The notes below the pieces were generated by a model that worked only from the letters and a program-made list of their open reading frames with translations, had not been told where the DNA came from and did no database searches. The position numbers were made by a program, and so were the translations under genes. Positions 1-12,493 of a DNA stretch of 64,000 nucleotides are shown here, piece by piece. Source of the DNA: Salvator merianae (lineage: Eukaryota; Chordata; Lepidosauria; Squamata; Teiidae); contig QVOM02000034.1 of the NCBI GenBank assembly GCA_003586115.2, positions 135,329,598-135,393,597 of the forward strand, read 5' to 3'. The first letter of the stretch is position 1; the number at the start of each line of letters is the position of its first letter.

Positions 1-735
1 ATTATCTCATGAAATCAACATCTATCCTAAGTTTTCGGCCGGATAATGTGCACCACTGAAAGAGTGGTTTGGGGCACTCCAAAAACATATTTCTTCAGTG
101 GTCTGCATTAGAGAGGCTTGTGGCCTGTCACCCAAATATTTTCCATGTCTTCGAAGAAGGGAGCTACCTTCCTTTCCCTCCTTTTGGCATTTTGATTGGT
201 GGGCAGTCACTACACGGACCTTTCTTTAAAAAGGAGCTCATAAGTTCAGATACTCATGTTCTCAGAGGAATGCTTTTCTCAAATGCAGAGAAAAGCATCC
301 TTATTCACAAAAAAGATAAAATGTACTTGCTCTCTGCCCTCCTTAATTTTTTTGCAGAAGCACTTGAAATACACAGAGGTCTTCCCTGTCCTTTCCCCCC
401 TACATTCCTGTAGCCTCTATGAATCAAAGGTTTAAGGTCCTGGATTTTCTGAAACCTTAAAGTTCTGAGAACCTGAATTTTGTGAAAACTTAAAAAGTAT
501 TAGGGCCCATTGTGTGGAAGGGGATGCTGCAGCTTGAAAATATTAGAAAGGAGACAAAAAGGAAGGAGATGAATGAGAAAGCAGGGCTGATGTCCCTGGT
601 CTCCTTGACAGTTTGCCTCCAGGTTTCCTATTTCAATTTGTATTGCAGAGGGATTTACATAGCTTTCCTCATTAAGAAATTGAAACAATTTTCAGGCAGC
701 AGCACTCCTTCTTCACAGGATAATTCAGATCTCTT

Positions 736-737
<2 letters not shown>
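1..737. other. Anonymous non-coding stretch
   Basis: No gene, RNA or repeat that I recognise. The short open frames here have no recognisable motif, domain or splice context. Confidence 0.5.
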
Positions 738-781
<44 letters not shown>

Positions 782-812
782 AGGGAGGGAGGGAGGGAGG
801 GAGGGAGGGAGA
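738..812. repeat. (GA)n / (GGGA)n compound microsatellite
   Basis: About 18 GA dinucleotides pass directly into about 9 GGGA tetranucleotides. One strand is entirely purine. The open frames across it on both strands are only translations of the repeat (Arg-Glu or Ser-Leu runs). Confidence 0.97.
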
Positions 813-1707
813 ATTGGAAGACAAAGGAAGGAGGTTAAAATAAATAAAATCCAGCGATGTAATTCTCATATCTAAGGGTCTGGGTATCTGGATTTTCTGA
901 AATAATTTTTTTAAAACAAATTAAAACCTGCCATCTGGGGGTGGAGGAGTGAACACGCTGGCTGGTGCAGAATAGAAAACTCTCACATCAGATTTAATCA
1001 CCCAATAACAGCAGCCCTAGGCAGGGCATCATCATACCTGTGCAGCCAGATGCTAAAGTACATGCAGTTTTGGAACAGAGAATCTGTCTGACATGTGTAC
1101 AGCTACGGCACTCACATTTCACACTCTTTTGATGTGTGCTTTCCTTGTAAATGTGGACAGGGAGAAAACACAGGAAGAGCTTTCAAAGGTAAACTTGATT
1201 CTGTCCCACATACATTTAACTGCACCCTAAGATCTTGAGAACTGCAGGTAGTCTGAGGAAAATTCATAAGATTATAATTTAATGGCAGGGACTATTCCAA
1301 GAAGAGTGAGGCATGTCTGAGAATTAATTAGTCCTGTATTACAGGGGAAAAGCTGATTTTCAGTCAATAATTGAGATGTTGGGGTCATCTAAACTACAAA
1401 AATGACTCATCTTCTATTAGCTTGGAGTGCTGAGAGTTCAGATTCAGAAGCCCTGCATCAGTGTTCCATCCACAGAAAATGGTTATTTACAGCACTTTTT
1501 TCCCCTGAAATTTCTGTTGAGGTTAGAAAGCAGTTTGATTAAGCTGTTCTATTCTGCCTACCCACTATTTACAAAGATTTCTTTGCAGTCAATAAAAAGT
1601 CTCACAGGTACATTCCACCTGTCCCTTCTCCTTTCTCCATGAGCCAATGGGCCAGGGACAATGGAGGAGGGGTTCCACACTGATTCATGCATTTGATTGC
1701 TCTAAAT
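813..1707. other. Anonymous non-coding stretch
   Basis: No feature recognised. AT-rich sequence with stops in all frames. Confidence 0.5.
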
Positions 1708-1710
1708 TTA

Positions 1711-2157
1711 GGGCCTGTTCACATTTGGCAGCCTTGAATGGTATAATTATACCATACTAGGTTGTACAAGATCCTGGAGCATGGTGGCCATCCACACTGC
1801 GAGGTCTGGAACAGCCCTGTACCAGGCCTTCCAGCACCCACAATGCAGATGGTCGGCCTGACTGCCATGGTATTATCCAGCTGTTGCCATGGTGCTTGTG
1901 GAAGCCGTGTGTGACTGCACAGCCAAGTCATGCCACCAACTCGCAGCGTTCACACCTGAAAGAAGGTGTGAATACTGCTGACCAGGAGTGATTTAGTTGC
2001 TCCCCATCATGCTGTAGACAACAACTTTGTTGCCCATAGCTAGTAGCATTTGGGAATGACTGTAACCACTCCTGGATGTTGCAGCAGTGGGGCAACGCTA
2101 ATGCACTTACCTGGTGAATGTCTGCACACTCACTAATGGGTAAGTGTGAACAGGCCC
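1711..2157. mobile_element. Harbinger-like MITE, complete copy (family A)
   Basis: A 447-bp non-coding element whose ends are inverted copies of each other: it begins gggcctgttcacattt and ends aagtgtgaacaggccc. It is flanked on both sides by TTA (1708-1710 and 2158-2160). A 3-bp TTA/TAA duplication with GGGCC-type ends is what PIF/Harbinger elements and their non-autonomous derivatives show, so I assign it there. It has no transposase and must have been mobilised in trans. Related copies lie at 4230, 10707, 12186, 14142, 21708, 28868 and 44526. The internal sequence carries recognisable family motifs such as a Gln/Ala-codon-like 'ctgttgccatggtg' block; these are not coding. Confidence 0.85.
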
Positions 2158-2160
2158 TTA

Positions 2161-3524
2161 GTTCTGATCTGCAGCTGATCCAAACCAATCAAAAATGCAA
2201 TGTCAGCATGGTTCCCCTCTCATGTTTTACAGGCCACACTATAAGAAGAAGAAGAAGCCATTTACATGGTGGTTGCATATATCCGCTCTTCTGCTTCCAG
2301 AAATAAAATGGATGGAGAGCTTTTTCTTTTTAAAAACATGATCAATTTCCTTTCCAATCTGCATCTAATTAAAGTTAATTAATGTTGACATCTTTTGCAA
2401 ATATGTCCCCATGAAGAGATAAAAGTCTCAACAGCAGGAAAATTATTTCAATCTTCATGTATATGTGTGTGTGAGAGAGGGAGCGGAAGAGATAATGATG
2501 GATCCACATGGTGTGGGTCCCTGCCTATATAAGGGGTGAAGCACTTTTGCTGAACCTGAGGCTAGAAAGCGTACATGTCCTCCAGCTCCCTGCTACAGAA
2601 ACGTCAGAACAGGGGAACTTCCATTCTCTAGCTTCAGTGTTTTCTGGCTGGAACCATTTTGGAAAGCACCGGAAATGGCCTTGGAAGTCAGCCACTTTCT
2701 GAACTTTCCAAAATAAGGCTGTGCTTGTTTTCACACCCACTGCAGGTGAGTCTGCACCTTTGATGGTGTGGTACCAGGGCAGAAGCGCAGGACATTTTTT
2801 TTCACACTGCTGCTGAAGTACTGTTGATAGCACTTACAGTGGGATGGGTGCAGGGACATGTGATTCCCCCCATCCTTCAAGCACTCCCATGGCACCATTT
2901 TGGTATTGTGTAGATCCTGTCAAAGTTTCCTGTGAACCTGTTTTTTGATAGCCCATTTTCCCCAATTTTCTAACAAATCTGTGATCTTTGGAGGATGAGT
3001 GAGGAATGGAGGCACTGCCCACTACCATGAATTATTCTTGCCAAGACTGAATGGTTAGGGCAACTTCACCGCATCTCCTCAGCTGATGAGGTGTGCAAGG
3101 AAACTTGGGGGCAAATGCAAGATAGCCCCAGTCTTTCCTTCAAAATGAAAAGAAATTTCCATAATCTAGGTGCAACGTGAGGCACCACAATCTGAAAACT
3201 ACTGTCTGTAGACCAACCTGGATGTGAAAAGTTTTATATCTAGACAACTGTAGAATTGTTCTCTAGAAACTGTTAGTTGGACTCCAAAATAAATTGTGCC
3301 AGGAATTTAACCAGTTATACGCTTTAACAAATGATGGGTACATCGTCACCTCCTCCAGATTGGACGAGTCTCGGGACTGCTGGAGCATTTTGGGAGTCCA
3401 ACGGGCTAAAAACAGCATTTGGAGCCCCAGATGGGACACGCAGAGCTTCTCCCCCAACCACATTCTGCCATAAACAGGGGTGGGGCTTTGTGTTGGAACT
3501 GCCATGCATATAGGAGATTTCTCA
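2161..3524. other. Anonymous non-coding stretch
   Basis: No gene recognised. A short GAA run lies near 2241. The open frames around 2508-2833 overlap each other on both strands and show no family motif. Confidence 0.45.
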
Positions 3525-3645
3525 GCATGGATACTGGCACTGTCAGGCACTGGGGGTAAAACCCTCAATGCTGGTATTGCTATGACAGGCCACGGGGAGA
3601 GTCCTTGATGCTGGCACTGCCACACTGGGCAAGCACAACCCCCCC
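3525..3645. repeat. Minisatellite, about 40-bp unit, three copies
   Basis: Three degenerate units start near 3525, 3566 and 3606. Each holds a variant of 'tgctggcactg' in its first half and a C- or G-run near its end. Spacing is 40-41 bp. Confidence 0.6.
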
Positions 3646-4229
3646 TAGTGCTGATGTGTAGAGCAACAGACCACCTCCTTAAGTACTGTGGAGGGCAGTC
3701 CACACTTGCTGTGCTGCTGCTTCTATCAGCTACTCAACAGTAACTGAGGCTGCATCTGCATGACCTACAATGGCATCAATGGCTGGGATAGGAGGTATGG
3801 GTTCCCCCACTGGGTTGAATGGTATGGTACACAAATACCATTTGCCCCAGCTGTGAGAAGGAACTCTTCTAGCAGCTGTGCTGTGTCCATGTTGGACAGT
3901 TCTCCAATGGACTGAGAATGGTCAACTTTGGGGCATTCTTGCAGTCCATCAGAGGGTTCTTCAGAGCAAAAATGATGGTCAGTAAGTTGGACTCTTTCCC
4001 CTCCGAGCTTCTACATAGGGAGGAGGCGAATTACACTGACTTCATCACCTCAAGAGCCATTTATCTAGACTTACAGGAAAGACAATGCCTAAGAAACTTG
4101 GTTCTGCTTAGTAATTCCACCGGTGCAGGCACATCTGCATGGACCAGCCCTGCAGCTCCTAGAGGTGCACTTTTTATGCCCTTGTGGATGCAGCCTGACA
4201 ATGATATATCCTCCAAATGTTAAGATTTT
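3646..4229. other. Unresolved repeat-like sequence
   Basis: It contains 'aggctgcatctgcatg' near 3747, which resembles the ends of the small foldback elements at 15266 and 49179. I could not find a matching opposite end. No gene is seen. Confidence 0.3.
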
Positions 4230-4558
4230 GGCCCTGTTCGCACTTTGTGCTAGCAAATATCAGGGACGCTTGCTAGCAAAGTGCTTCTGCATTTTGCAGA
4301 GGCCCTTCCAACCGTGAGCAGCATAATGCTGTTCCTAATTGTAACTAGGAGTGGAGCACTTATTAGTTCTCCACAGCTTTACCAGGAGCTGAAAGCTCCC
4401 GGTAAAGTGCATACACACTTACTGCAACCGTTGCACTGTACATGGCAGCTGGGCCTACATGATCATCTGATTGCACCTGCATGCTGCATGGCACTGGTGG
4501 TCGCCATGGCAGTGGCCAGACACTCCCCTGTTCTACGGCAGTAAATGCAAAAAGACCC
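4230..4558 (-). mobile_element. Harbinger-like MITE (family A), inverted copy
   Basis: It starts ggccctgttcgcactttg and ends gcaaaaagaccc. The 'gacgcttgctagca' motif lies just inside its left end. The same motif lies just inside the right end of the copy at 10707-11510, so this copy is in the opposite orientation. About 329 bp, shorter than the 1711 and 21708 copies, so internally deleted. No clear target duplication remains. Confidence 0.65.
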
Positions 4559-4744
4559 ATAGATTGTAAACTTTTTATGGGAGGGGTTCTTTTTCCTGAT
4601 ATTACTCAGTAAAGCCTGCCTCTATGTAGATGAATGGCACTATCCATTTACAGTATTGTAATAAGCACACTATAACCCTTACTATGAACTGCCTGCACTC
4701 TATGCACAAGAGTTCCTGTAGATCTAGGTGATTAAAATGCAGGA

Positions 4745-4748
4745 TATT

Positions 4749-4787
<39 letters not shown>

Positions 4788-5160
4788 TTATATTTGTATC
4801 CTGTCCTTCCCCTGGAGGTCCCAGGACAGATCTCAACATATGATAAAACAAACACTAAAACATATTTAATATATAATCCATCAATTCTCCCTCCCTCTCT
4901 CCCTGGCAGAACTACATTCAGAGGAAACTACACATCAAAGGCCAGGTGAAAAGGTATATTTTAACCAGGTGTCAAAAACCATATAAAGTTGGCACCTGGC
5001 CTGCCTCCACTGGGAGGCTACTCCAAAGCTGGGGAGGGGTGCCACAGAGAAGACCCTCCCATGTCCCACAACCCCTTGCACCTCTGAGGGGGATGGAACT
5101 ATAAGAAGGCCCTCACTTCGTGAACTTAAAGCACAGGCAGGTCTTTCAGATATTCAGGGC
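4745..5160 (-). mobile_element. CR1/L2-type LINE 3' end, minus strand
   Basis: On the minus strand this ends in an (AAAT)n tail (4745-4790 on the plus strand), preceded by a conserved 3' region. Shared elements are 'cctggaggtcccaggaca' near the tail and a block about a transferred 'gaggctactccaaagctgg' and 'gaagaccctccc'. Equivalent blocks recur at 51395-51690, 51790-52100 and 61280-61660. The 51790 copy is attached to a reverse transcriptase relic, which identifies the family as LINE. Confidence 0.7.
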
Positions 5161-6929
5161 CCCATAGAACTGTTCTTTCTTCTTATATTCAAAACATTTC
5201 AGGCATGTCGCTTGCATGAGAGTTGCCTGAATGAATCTCCTACTTCATTACTGGTGGCATAGAGGACCTCCAGGTCAAATGAACAGCTGAGCTTAGAAGA
5301 ATGAAGCAGTGGCATCTCCAGTTTCTGAGACTTGTTTTTACTAGATATATATGTTGTTGCATCCCTTAGACGTGCAAGGTCAGCCTTTTAAAATAGTTGC
5401 CTTTGCTGACAACTTGCCCAAAATAATAACAATTGTTGACATTCCAGTCTCTTGCAGACAAAAATATACAGGATGCAGAACAGTTTCCTAGAAATAAAGA
5501 GCCATATCTTGATTCTAAGCCAGCAACTAACCTTCCAGCATTCTCCCCCAAATATTGCCTTTAATAGGAAAGACATTTTATCGAGGTCCAGCAGGAGCCA
5601 AATGCAGACCTTTATGCTCCTTTCCCAACTAAAATCTGTCAGGTGGCAGCAGTAGTGAGGGCATATGATTAAAAACAGGGAGTCCTAAGGGGACTTTTCT
5701 CAATATATTAGTGTCATCACTAGGTGATGGTGGAGTAGACAGTTCCAGTTTTGCAAATACCAGCTATGCAAGGAAGGAGCTCACATGAGATAGCCATAGG
5801 AACCCATCTGGTTTAATGAAACAGCCTAGTTCTTATACAGAGATCCTTGCTCATACTCAAATGCAGGTTTTGCTATATTCAAGGAGTCCACCCAGCCCCA
5901 ACTTTAGTATGAGTGAGACTTCAGAATGTCAATCTCTCCAGAGTCCCTGAGATCAGGAATCTGAATTATTGGGGAGTGTTGCTCTGGTGGCAAGCAAGTG
6001 CAGAAAGCCATGCTCCCAGTACCGATATCCAATTCATCCAGCTCAGAAAATTCATGCTGAGTGCCAGTTATGAGTTTAAGAAGCTAATAAAGAGAAATTC
6101 CTAGCTCAGTCTGTGACATACAATCTTGCATTGTATGCAACATTGCCCAACAGATGTTGCTTAACATTGGCAGGATCTGTACTTAGATGCTCAGTGGCAG
6201 TGTAATTGCTATAAAGTAGAGTGCCACACACATAGTGCTCTGCACATGGCATCATGCTGTCTGCATGCTGTCTGCTGCTTCCAGGGGAGTGAAAACCATG
6301 GTCAGGGAACTTCTGCGATGTTATTGGTTGGGGCCATGGCAACAACATTGGCGATGATAATGGCATATGAGGTACATCTACTCAAGTGGCAGAATGTGGT
6401 AGAAAAATGACCACTACAAGAGCAGAACTAAAGTGTTCAGGGAGTGCTTAGTCCTGCTCACAATTTAGAGTACTCTAGTTAGAGACCATGACAGCATGAT
6501 GACTGATTGTGTGCAGGTCCATGAGAACACCACACACTGCCAGCATGCTAACTCAAACATGAGGGCACAGGGAGAAGCAGATCCTCTAACCTCACAGCTG
6601 AATTATGGCACTGTGCTGATCCAGCCTATGACTGTCATCAGCCCAATCTAGTATGATTAATGGGAAGTAGCAGGGTAAGTCAGCAACACCAGGGGCTTAA
6701 CAGTTTGGCCACTCTTCATGTAGTCTCTATGACAAAGTGTATACATATTGCAAGAAATTAAAATGAATAGTAACATCTTAGTGAAACACCATGGAAGTGA
6801 AGCCAAGCAAGGAAAGCAAAGTGGTTGTTTTAAGCCCAGTGATGCCCATGTTTATAGAAGAGGAGGTACTGCTGAGTTCTGTGTGATGGCGCATGGAGAA
6901 TTTCCATGGGGTCAGGCAGACTCTTAAGT
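5161..6929. other. Anonymous non-coding stretch
   Basis: No recognisable gene or repeat. Scattered short open frames have no motif or splice support. Confidence 0.5.
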
Positions 6930-7320
6930 CTCCCTTTCCTTGAACTGTGTTTTTTTTAAAAAAAATTATTAAACAATTGCAAATATAAACAAACAAAAAC
7001 TTGACAACAACAAGTTTTGGGGGTGATAGTTAGGAAGGCATATGGTAGATACAGTAGGAGCGTAGGTCAAAAAGTCGTGCCAAGTGGTATAAAAAATTAG
7101 TTCATCCTCTTGTCCTTGCATCTTCTGGAGCTGTGTTGCTACCTTGAATTGCATTTTGATCTGCAGTGCTTCCCTAGGTTGCTTCTGGCGCCATAGCCTT
7201 AAGTTTGATGTGGAAGTCAAGTATTTTTTTAACAAAGAAGGAAAAAGACTGGTTTCCAAGCCACCTGGTTTATCTGGAAGTGTCCATGTTTCACTTCTTC
7301 CTAGCAATAATGTATAACAT
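6930..7320 (-). mobile_element. Probable L1 LINE 3' fragment, minus strand
   Basis: The minus-strand frame over 6969-7307 is Lys/Gln/Trp-rich. It ends with a W...F...Y pattern (TTWHDFLTYA) like the C-terminal tail of L1 ORF2, followed by A-rich sequence toward 6950 on the minus strand. The motif is weak compared with the L1 copies at 16.2, 31.6 and 37.6 kb. Confidence 0.45.
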
Positions 7321-8215
7321 AATGAGTCATTCTCTTTCGGGGGGGGGGGGAGAGAATCAGTTCATACTACCCTTTTATTAGGCAAATTCTGAGTAACCTA
7401 GTAATTTCCGTCTCAGGGCATATTAAGCAGTTGTTGCATTATATGGTTTTCTAAAATAATAACTGTAATTATTAACTACAGAGCTGTAAAACAGAGCAAA
7501 AGTCCTAATTGTCATTACAGCTCTTTATTATCCAATACAACAGCTTTCAATATTCAAGCAGGCTGTGGATATGACAACAGACAAAAGGATAATTATAATT
7601 GGCATAACAACAATAATAATTGAAAATAACACAGTGCCACTGTGATGCTCTGTTTAGTTGAGTTTAATGGGGCTCTCGTAGCAATGTCATTCTTTTGTAA
7701 CCTTAGGACCTACCAGAAGTGCCATAAATGCCGGCATCCTGTCAAGGTTGGCAGACAAGCCCAATGCTGTGTGGAGCCTCTCCTGGCCTTTCCCCCTGAA
7801 TGTCCGGACTTAAGAAAATGTGGGAGTTCTGCTCTTTCTTAAAACCTTCAACATAAACTTTGCTGCACTCTGCCTGGCTTATCTGGGAACTTGCTGCTGG
7901 CACAAAGGGAAATGACACAAAGCAGTAAGCTCCCAGATGATCAATTTGGTGCTGTTCCGGTGCAGGCCACAGAAATCGTACAACTTCTTTTGTGTTACTA
8001 TGAGGAAATGCCAGCATTTTTTTAAAGCCAGAATTTCTGAGCCATCTGCAGGCTCCATGTTTCCTTAAAGGAACAGCACAAATCAAATAGCACGCTTGAG
8101 TGGCAGCCACAGAAACTGAACCACAGATACAGTCAGGAAACTGTGGAACCCTGGCATTGTGGTTAGCCGCACACAAAGTGGGTAGAGTATTGAAAGATTT
8201 CCTCCGTTCTCTAAA
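7321..8215. other. Anonymous non-coding stretch
   Basis: It contains a run of ten or more G near 7340 and otherwise nothing I recognise. Confidence 0.45.
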
Positions 8216-8437
8216 GGTTGCTTCCAGATGGCAAGGGGAAAATGTGAGATCTTGTTTAGGTCCTGATGAAATTGCCTCTCGTTTGCCCTGCTAGACAGCA
8301 GTGCAGAATTGTGGGGCAAGCCTTGGCCCTTACCTTGTCTGGTGCTTTCTCCCGATGGCAATAATTCCCGGAAATGCAGAAGCCTCCAATATAAGTGCTG
8401 GGCTAATCCCTGGTTTTATATCTGTCTGGATGCAGCC
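8216..8437. mobile_element. Candidate small DNA transposon with short TIRs
   Basis: The left edge 'ggttgcttccagatgg' and the right edge 'gtctggatgcagcc' are imperfect inverted repeats of about 14 bp. They resemble the ends of the foldbacks at 15266 and 49179. No clear target duplication is visible. Confidence 0.35.
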
Positions 8438-10706
8438 TATCTACCCTGTGCTTCGGACTGCAGGGCAATTTTGTGCAGAAAAATGAGACTTAAATCTGTT
8501 TTCCAATCTGTTAAGATTAAAAAGGAAAGGAAAGGAAAAAAACTTGTAGAAGATTCTTATTGATTGAATGAAAGAAGGGAAAATGAGACCACAATTTCTC
8601 TATCAGCAGTAAGAAAGGGCTATAAAGCTTTGAGAGGATTTCCCCTTTCCTGGGTCACTCCTCAAAATTCAGGCCAGAAGGGTGATTCCACTAAAAAGAG
8701 CAGTGGTTCTGAATAACTCTACGGTGGCTCCAGTTATAATTCTGTGCTGCAGCATTTTTCGCTTTATTTCATTTAATAAGGCTCTTTAATGATAAGAACG
8801 TGGCAAAACACCATAGGTCTCAGTAAAGAGTGTAATCTGTACAATTTTTATTGAAGCATCCAAGTAATTGTGAAAGATTAAAGCTGTTTTGTACTCAGCT
8901 CTAATTTCTCGAAAGAGATTCACACAAGTTTTTGGAGCATATAGGTCAGAGCTGACAGGGAGGAACATATCAGAGAAGGGGCTGGTTTTGGTGATGGTCA
9001 TGCAATTGTTAACTTTATTAACAGTTTGCATCATATTGTTTTATTTGAAAGTAAACTCTTAAAACACAAAAACTGAAACCATATAAAGTCAACTAAACCC
9101 ATTGGGGGGGCACTCAAAGCAACTTATGAGAGCCATGCCAGGAGGTACCTGGTAGAGGGTGCCTCCACTGAAGCATGCTCCTCCTGTGATGCTGGGTACC
9201 TTCCTCGTATCCATGCTCAGTGATGCGGAAACCTGATGCAGTGGTGGATGAAGCACTCCTTTGGAGACTGCCATTTCATGCCCTCATCCCCAGGCATGTT
9301 GGGTGGGTGCCACATTCTCGTGCAGGTGCATTATGCTGCTGAAAATGGAGATGTGACTTCCCTGACACTTCTCACAGGTGCTTATGGCAATAAGTGGAGA
9401 CGTGGATGTAGTTAGCCACGGAGGTCTGCATTCTGCCCATATGGCACCTCTTGGTTTCCACTGCAATATATCTAGCAGATTTGTAGTTTAGTTGTTTCTG
9501 CTTCTTGTTCAAATTCCCTACTTCCTTATCTGCTGTTAATCATACAATCTTTCCCCAACTGAACAAAATTCCAGTAGCTAGTGCAAGACTCCTTTGTATT
9601 TTCCACTACTGTGGAGGCTACCTGATGCTGAACAGGTAGTTTAAACTTACAGTTCTGAATATCAATAGCTCAGGGCTAGAATGCTGCATTTTAAGAGTTT
9701 TTTGAACTGAATGAGTGATCTTTTTTGTACTGTCAATGACCAGAATCAAAGTACATAAAAGTTTCTCAACATATTTAAAATCAGCTTGTAAAAATAATGT
9801 ACAAGATATTAAAATATGACCATAAAATATTGTAGTAATAAAATTTAAAATATATGCAACTTGTCAGCATGATCTAATTTGTCTAAAAACCCTGGCTGTT
9901 AGTTGCAATTCCTTTTGTTCTTAATTTGATTGCTATTGCACAAAACCTGGCTGCATTTAAATTATTCTGAAATTGGTTATCTTCTAGTAAATGTTTCAGG
10001 CAATGCTCTTCTCCTTTATCTAGAATTTGGGACATGACAAGGATTTCTAAGCTGGGTTTTTTGCAGACAATTTGCCAGGATAGTAAGCATCATCAATTGC
10101 TTCATCTAGTTCTATATTTTAAAGCATGGCAATATTGCAGCTTCATAGCAGTCAACTGTGCTGATCTAGTAAAGCAGGACGGTTTTCCAATCCAATCTTG
10201 CATAACATGTGTCCTGGCAAGGACCCAGGATTCTGTGGCAGGAATAAGAGGCTTTTGAAATCAGTGCTTGCCTTCTCTTCTGAGAGCAGCTTGGCGTTGG
10301 CCATGTCCTTCATTCAACTCTTTCCTGCCTCCTGGCCTAGGATGCCTGTGTCTTTCCCCTGAGGCCACCCCTAAGCTGTTATACTGAGCTGCTCTCAAGC
10401 CAAGCAGACATGAAGGAAAAAAACTGCAAGTTCTTCTTTCAAAATAGTGATAATTATAGTGCAAGACTGTGCTAACTTTAATGATTGATTTAATTCTCTT
10501 CATAGTATATTGCAGATGAGAAGAAGCCCTTTGGTGAAAGAGATGTTATAAATAAACATCATCATCCTTATTATTATAATTATTATAGAAGACAACATTG
10601 TAAATCAGTCTTGGGCATATTTACTCAAAAATGAGTTCCTATGCTTTTGTTTCTAGCATTGAAACATAGAGAAGAAAAAACACCAAGTCAGTCTCAGGCA
10701 AAAGTG
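8438..10706. other. Anonymous non-coding stretch
   Basis: Nothing recognisable. Several open frames of 60-80 codons on both strands lack motifs and splice context. Confidence 0.5.
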
Positions 10707-11510
10707 GGGCTGTTCACACTTGCCAGCTGGAGAGCTTTGATTCACTTGCTGGTCAAGCCTGCCACAGCTCACCCGGAGTTTCCTAACCCCTCCGTGGAGT
10801 GATTCAGCTGTGGACAACTAAAAAGCAGTGGCTGGATCACTCCTAGGAAGGTAGTTGTGCACCTCTTCTAGGTGCTGCTTGGCGAGGGGACCTGCAGCTG
10901 CACACTCATTCACTTTGTCCAGATCACTAGTCCAGCACATGCAGTGCTAATAGCCCCCACTGCACTTCAACTATACTTACTTGGTATGGTATTATTATAC
11001 CATACCAGTCAGGTAAGTGAAAAAAAAACATATGTCAAAGAGTGTTTTTGCACTTACTGCGTTAGAACAGGATAACTGACCACACAGTGTGGACACTGTC
11101 CACACTGTGTGACTCTAGTTCCTTACCTGAAGCAGGCTACTGGCATTTGTGATGCAAATGCTGGTAGCCTTGCCTGATGCTTATCATGGCTGTGGCTGGG
11201 AAGTGTCCAACTGCTGCCATGGTGACCGCCAGGGTCATGCAGTGTACAGGTGCATGCAGGTGCGATCAGACAATTGTGCTGGCCCAATCGCTGTGCACAG
11301 CATGGCAGCCAAGGTAAGTGCAGATGCACTTTACCAGGAGCTGACTATCTGCTCCCAGTAAAGTTGTGGAGCACAAATTTCTGCTCCATGGACAGGAGCA
11401 ATCATGAGCAGCATTATGCTGCTCCTGGCTACTTGGGTCTCTGCAAAGTACAGACGCACTTTACTAGCTAGCATCCTTGACGCTTGCTAGCAGAAAGTGA
11501 GAATAGGCCC
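10707..11510. mobile_element. Compound family A MITE (two fused copies)
   Basis: The left end reads gggctgttcacacttgcc and the right end gagaataggccc, both family A termini. The span (~804 bp) is nearly twice a normal copy. A second left-end-like start lies near 11040 ('tttttgcacttactgcgtta'), matching the start of the copy at 28868. I read it as two adjacent or nested copies, about 10707-11039 and 11040-11510. The second contains a 31-bp palindrome. Confidence 0.6.
11081..11111. repeat. 31-bp perfect palindrome
   Basis: The arm cacacagtgtggaca is followed by a single central C and then the exact reverse complement of the arm. It sits just inside the left end of the second family A copy. Confidence 0.95.
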
Positions 11511-12185
11511 TAAATTACCAGTTCTCTTATCTATCAACCTGGCTTTCACTCTGGCCTCCCTACAAGGTGCTCCGTCTCTCATTTGTGTGAGTTTACTTAA
11601 GAGCCAAGGCTGGGGCAAAGTCCTCCAGTGACTCCAGAGGAACAAATTTCAAAGTCTTAGGGAGCTTCCACAGGTGAGCCACTAGCACATGCTGTGGAAA
11701 ATGCCCTGCTCTTATTCCTACTGCTGCCATTCACACAGACAGTGGCAGGAGTGGGCCAGGCCCCATTCTGGATCCCACTGACATTTTGCTGGGGGTTCAG
11801 AATGAGGCTTGGCCCACTCCTGCCATTGCCTATCTGCATGGCAGCAGTAGGAATGAGACCCAGCCTGAACTGTGCAGGAGCGGGCCAGGATCGGAGCTCA
11901 TGTGGCTAGCATGTTCCATGAGGAGCACACTCTCCCAAGGAACATGGCAATGTCCATACCCCATAGCCCCAGAACACATCTGGCAGTCCTTGAAGACAGT
12001 ACAGGTTGTATCTTGGGGACAGAATCCCATAATAAAATATGTGCATTCTGCAGGATTTGACTCCATCATGAATGGCTATACAAAATGGTTCAAAAAGTCT
12101 GGTAATAGAGTCATGATTTAACAAACTGATAGTGGGCAAGTAGATGTGCAAATGAAGATCTTAAGGTCAATGGCAAGAACACTGT
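11511..12185. other. Anonymous non-coding stretch
   Basis: A short direct repetition is seen: 'ggcaggagtgggccaggcc' near 11746 and related 'gcaggagcgggccagg' near 11875. It probably belongs to an unrecognised repeat. No gene is supported. Confidence 0.4.
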
Positions 12186-12493
12186 GCAGCACAAAATTGT
12201 GCTCCACAGCTGTACTGAGAGCTGCTGGACTGCTCCTGGTACAGTGTGTTCACACCTGCACCTGTGTGATTATGCAGCATTGCTAATCACCATGGCAGCA
12301 GCCAGAAGCTTCCCAGCCACTGTCATGGCATGCAATGAAAACAGGACACCAGCATTCACACCACAAATGCTGGTATCCTGCCGGCATTCTGTTCTAAGAC
12401 CTCACAGTTTGGATGGTGTCCGGCTTGCAAGGTCTATTCCACCATGGAATGTTCACTGGTGAACATTCCACCATGGAAAGTGTGAAAAGGCCC
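12186..12493 (-). mobile_element. Truncated Harbinger-like MITE (family A)
   Basis: The right end (aaagtgtgaaaaggccc) is a family A terminus. The left side begins inside the element, at the hairpin motif 'gtgctccacagc' that appears near the far end of other copies. It carries the 'catggcagcagccag' block inverted relative to 14142. A local palindrome, tggaatgttcac mirrored around 12445-12470, lies near its right end. Confidence 0.65.

Noticed and set aside
672..869. Ser/Pro/Leu-rich minus-strand open frame
   Set aside because: Translation of the GA/GGGA microsatellite.
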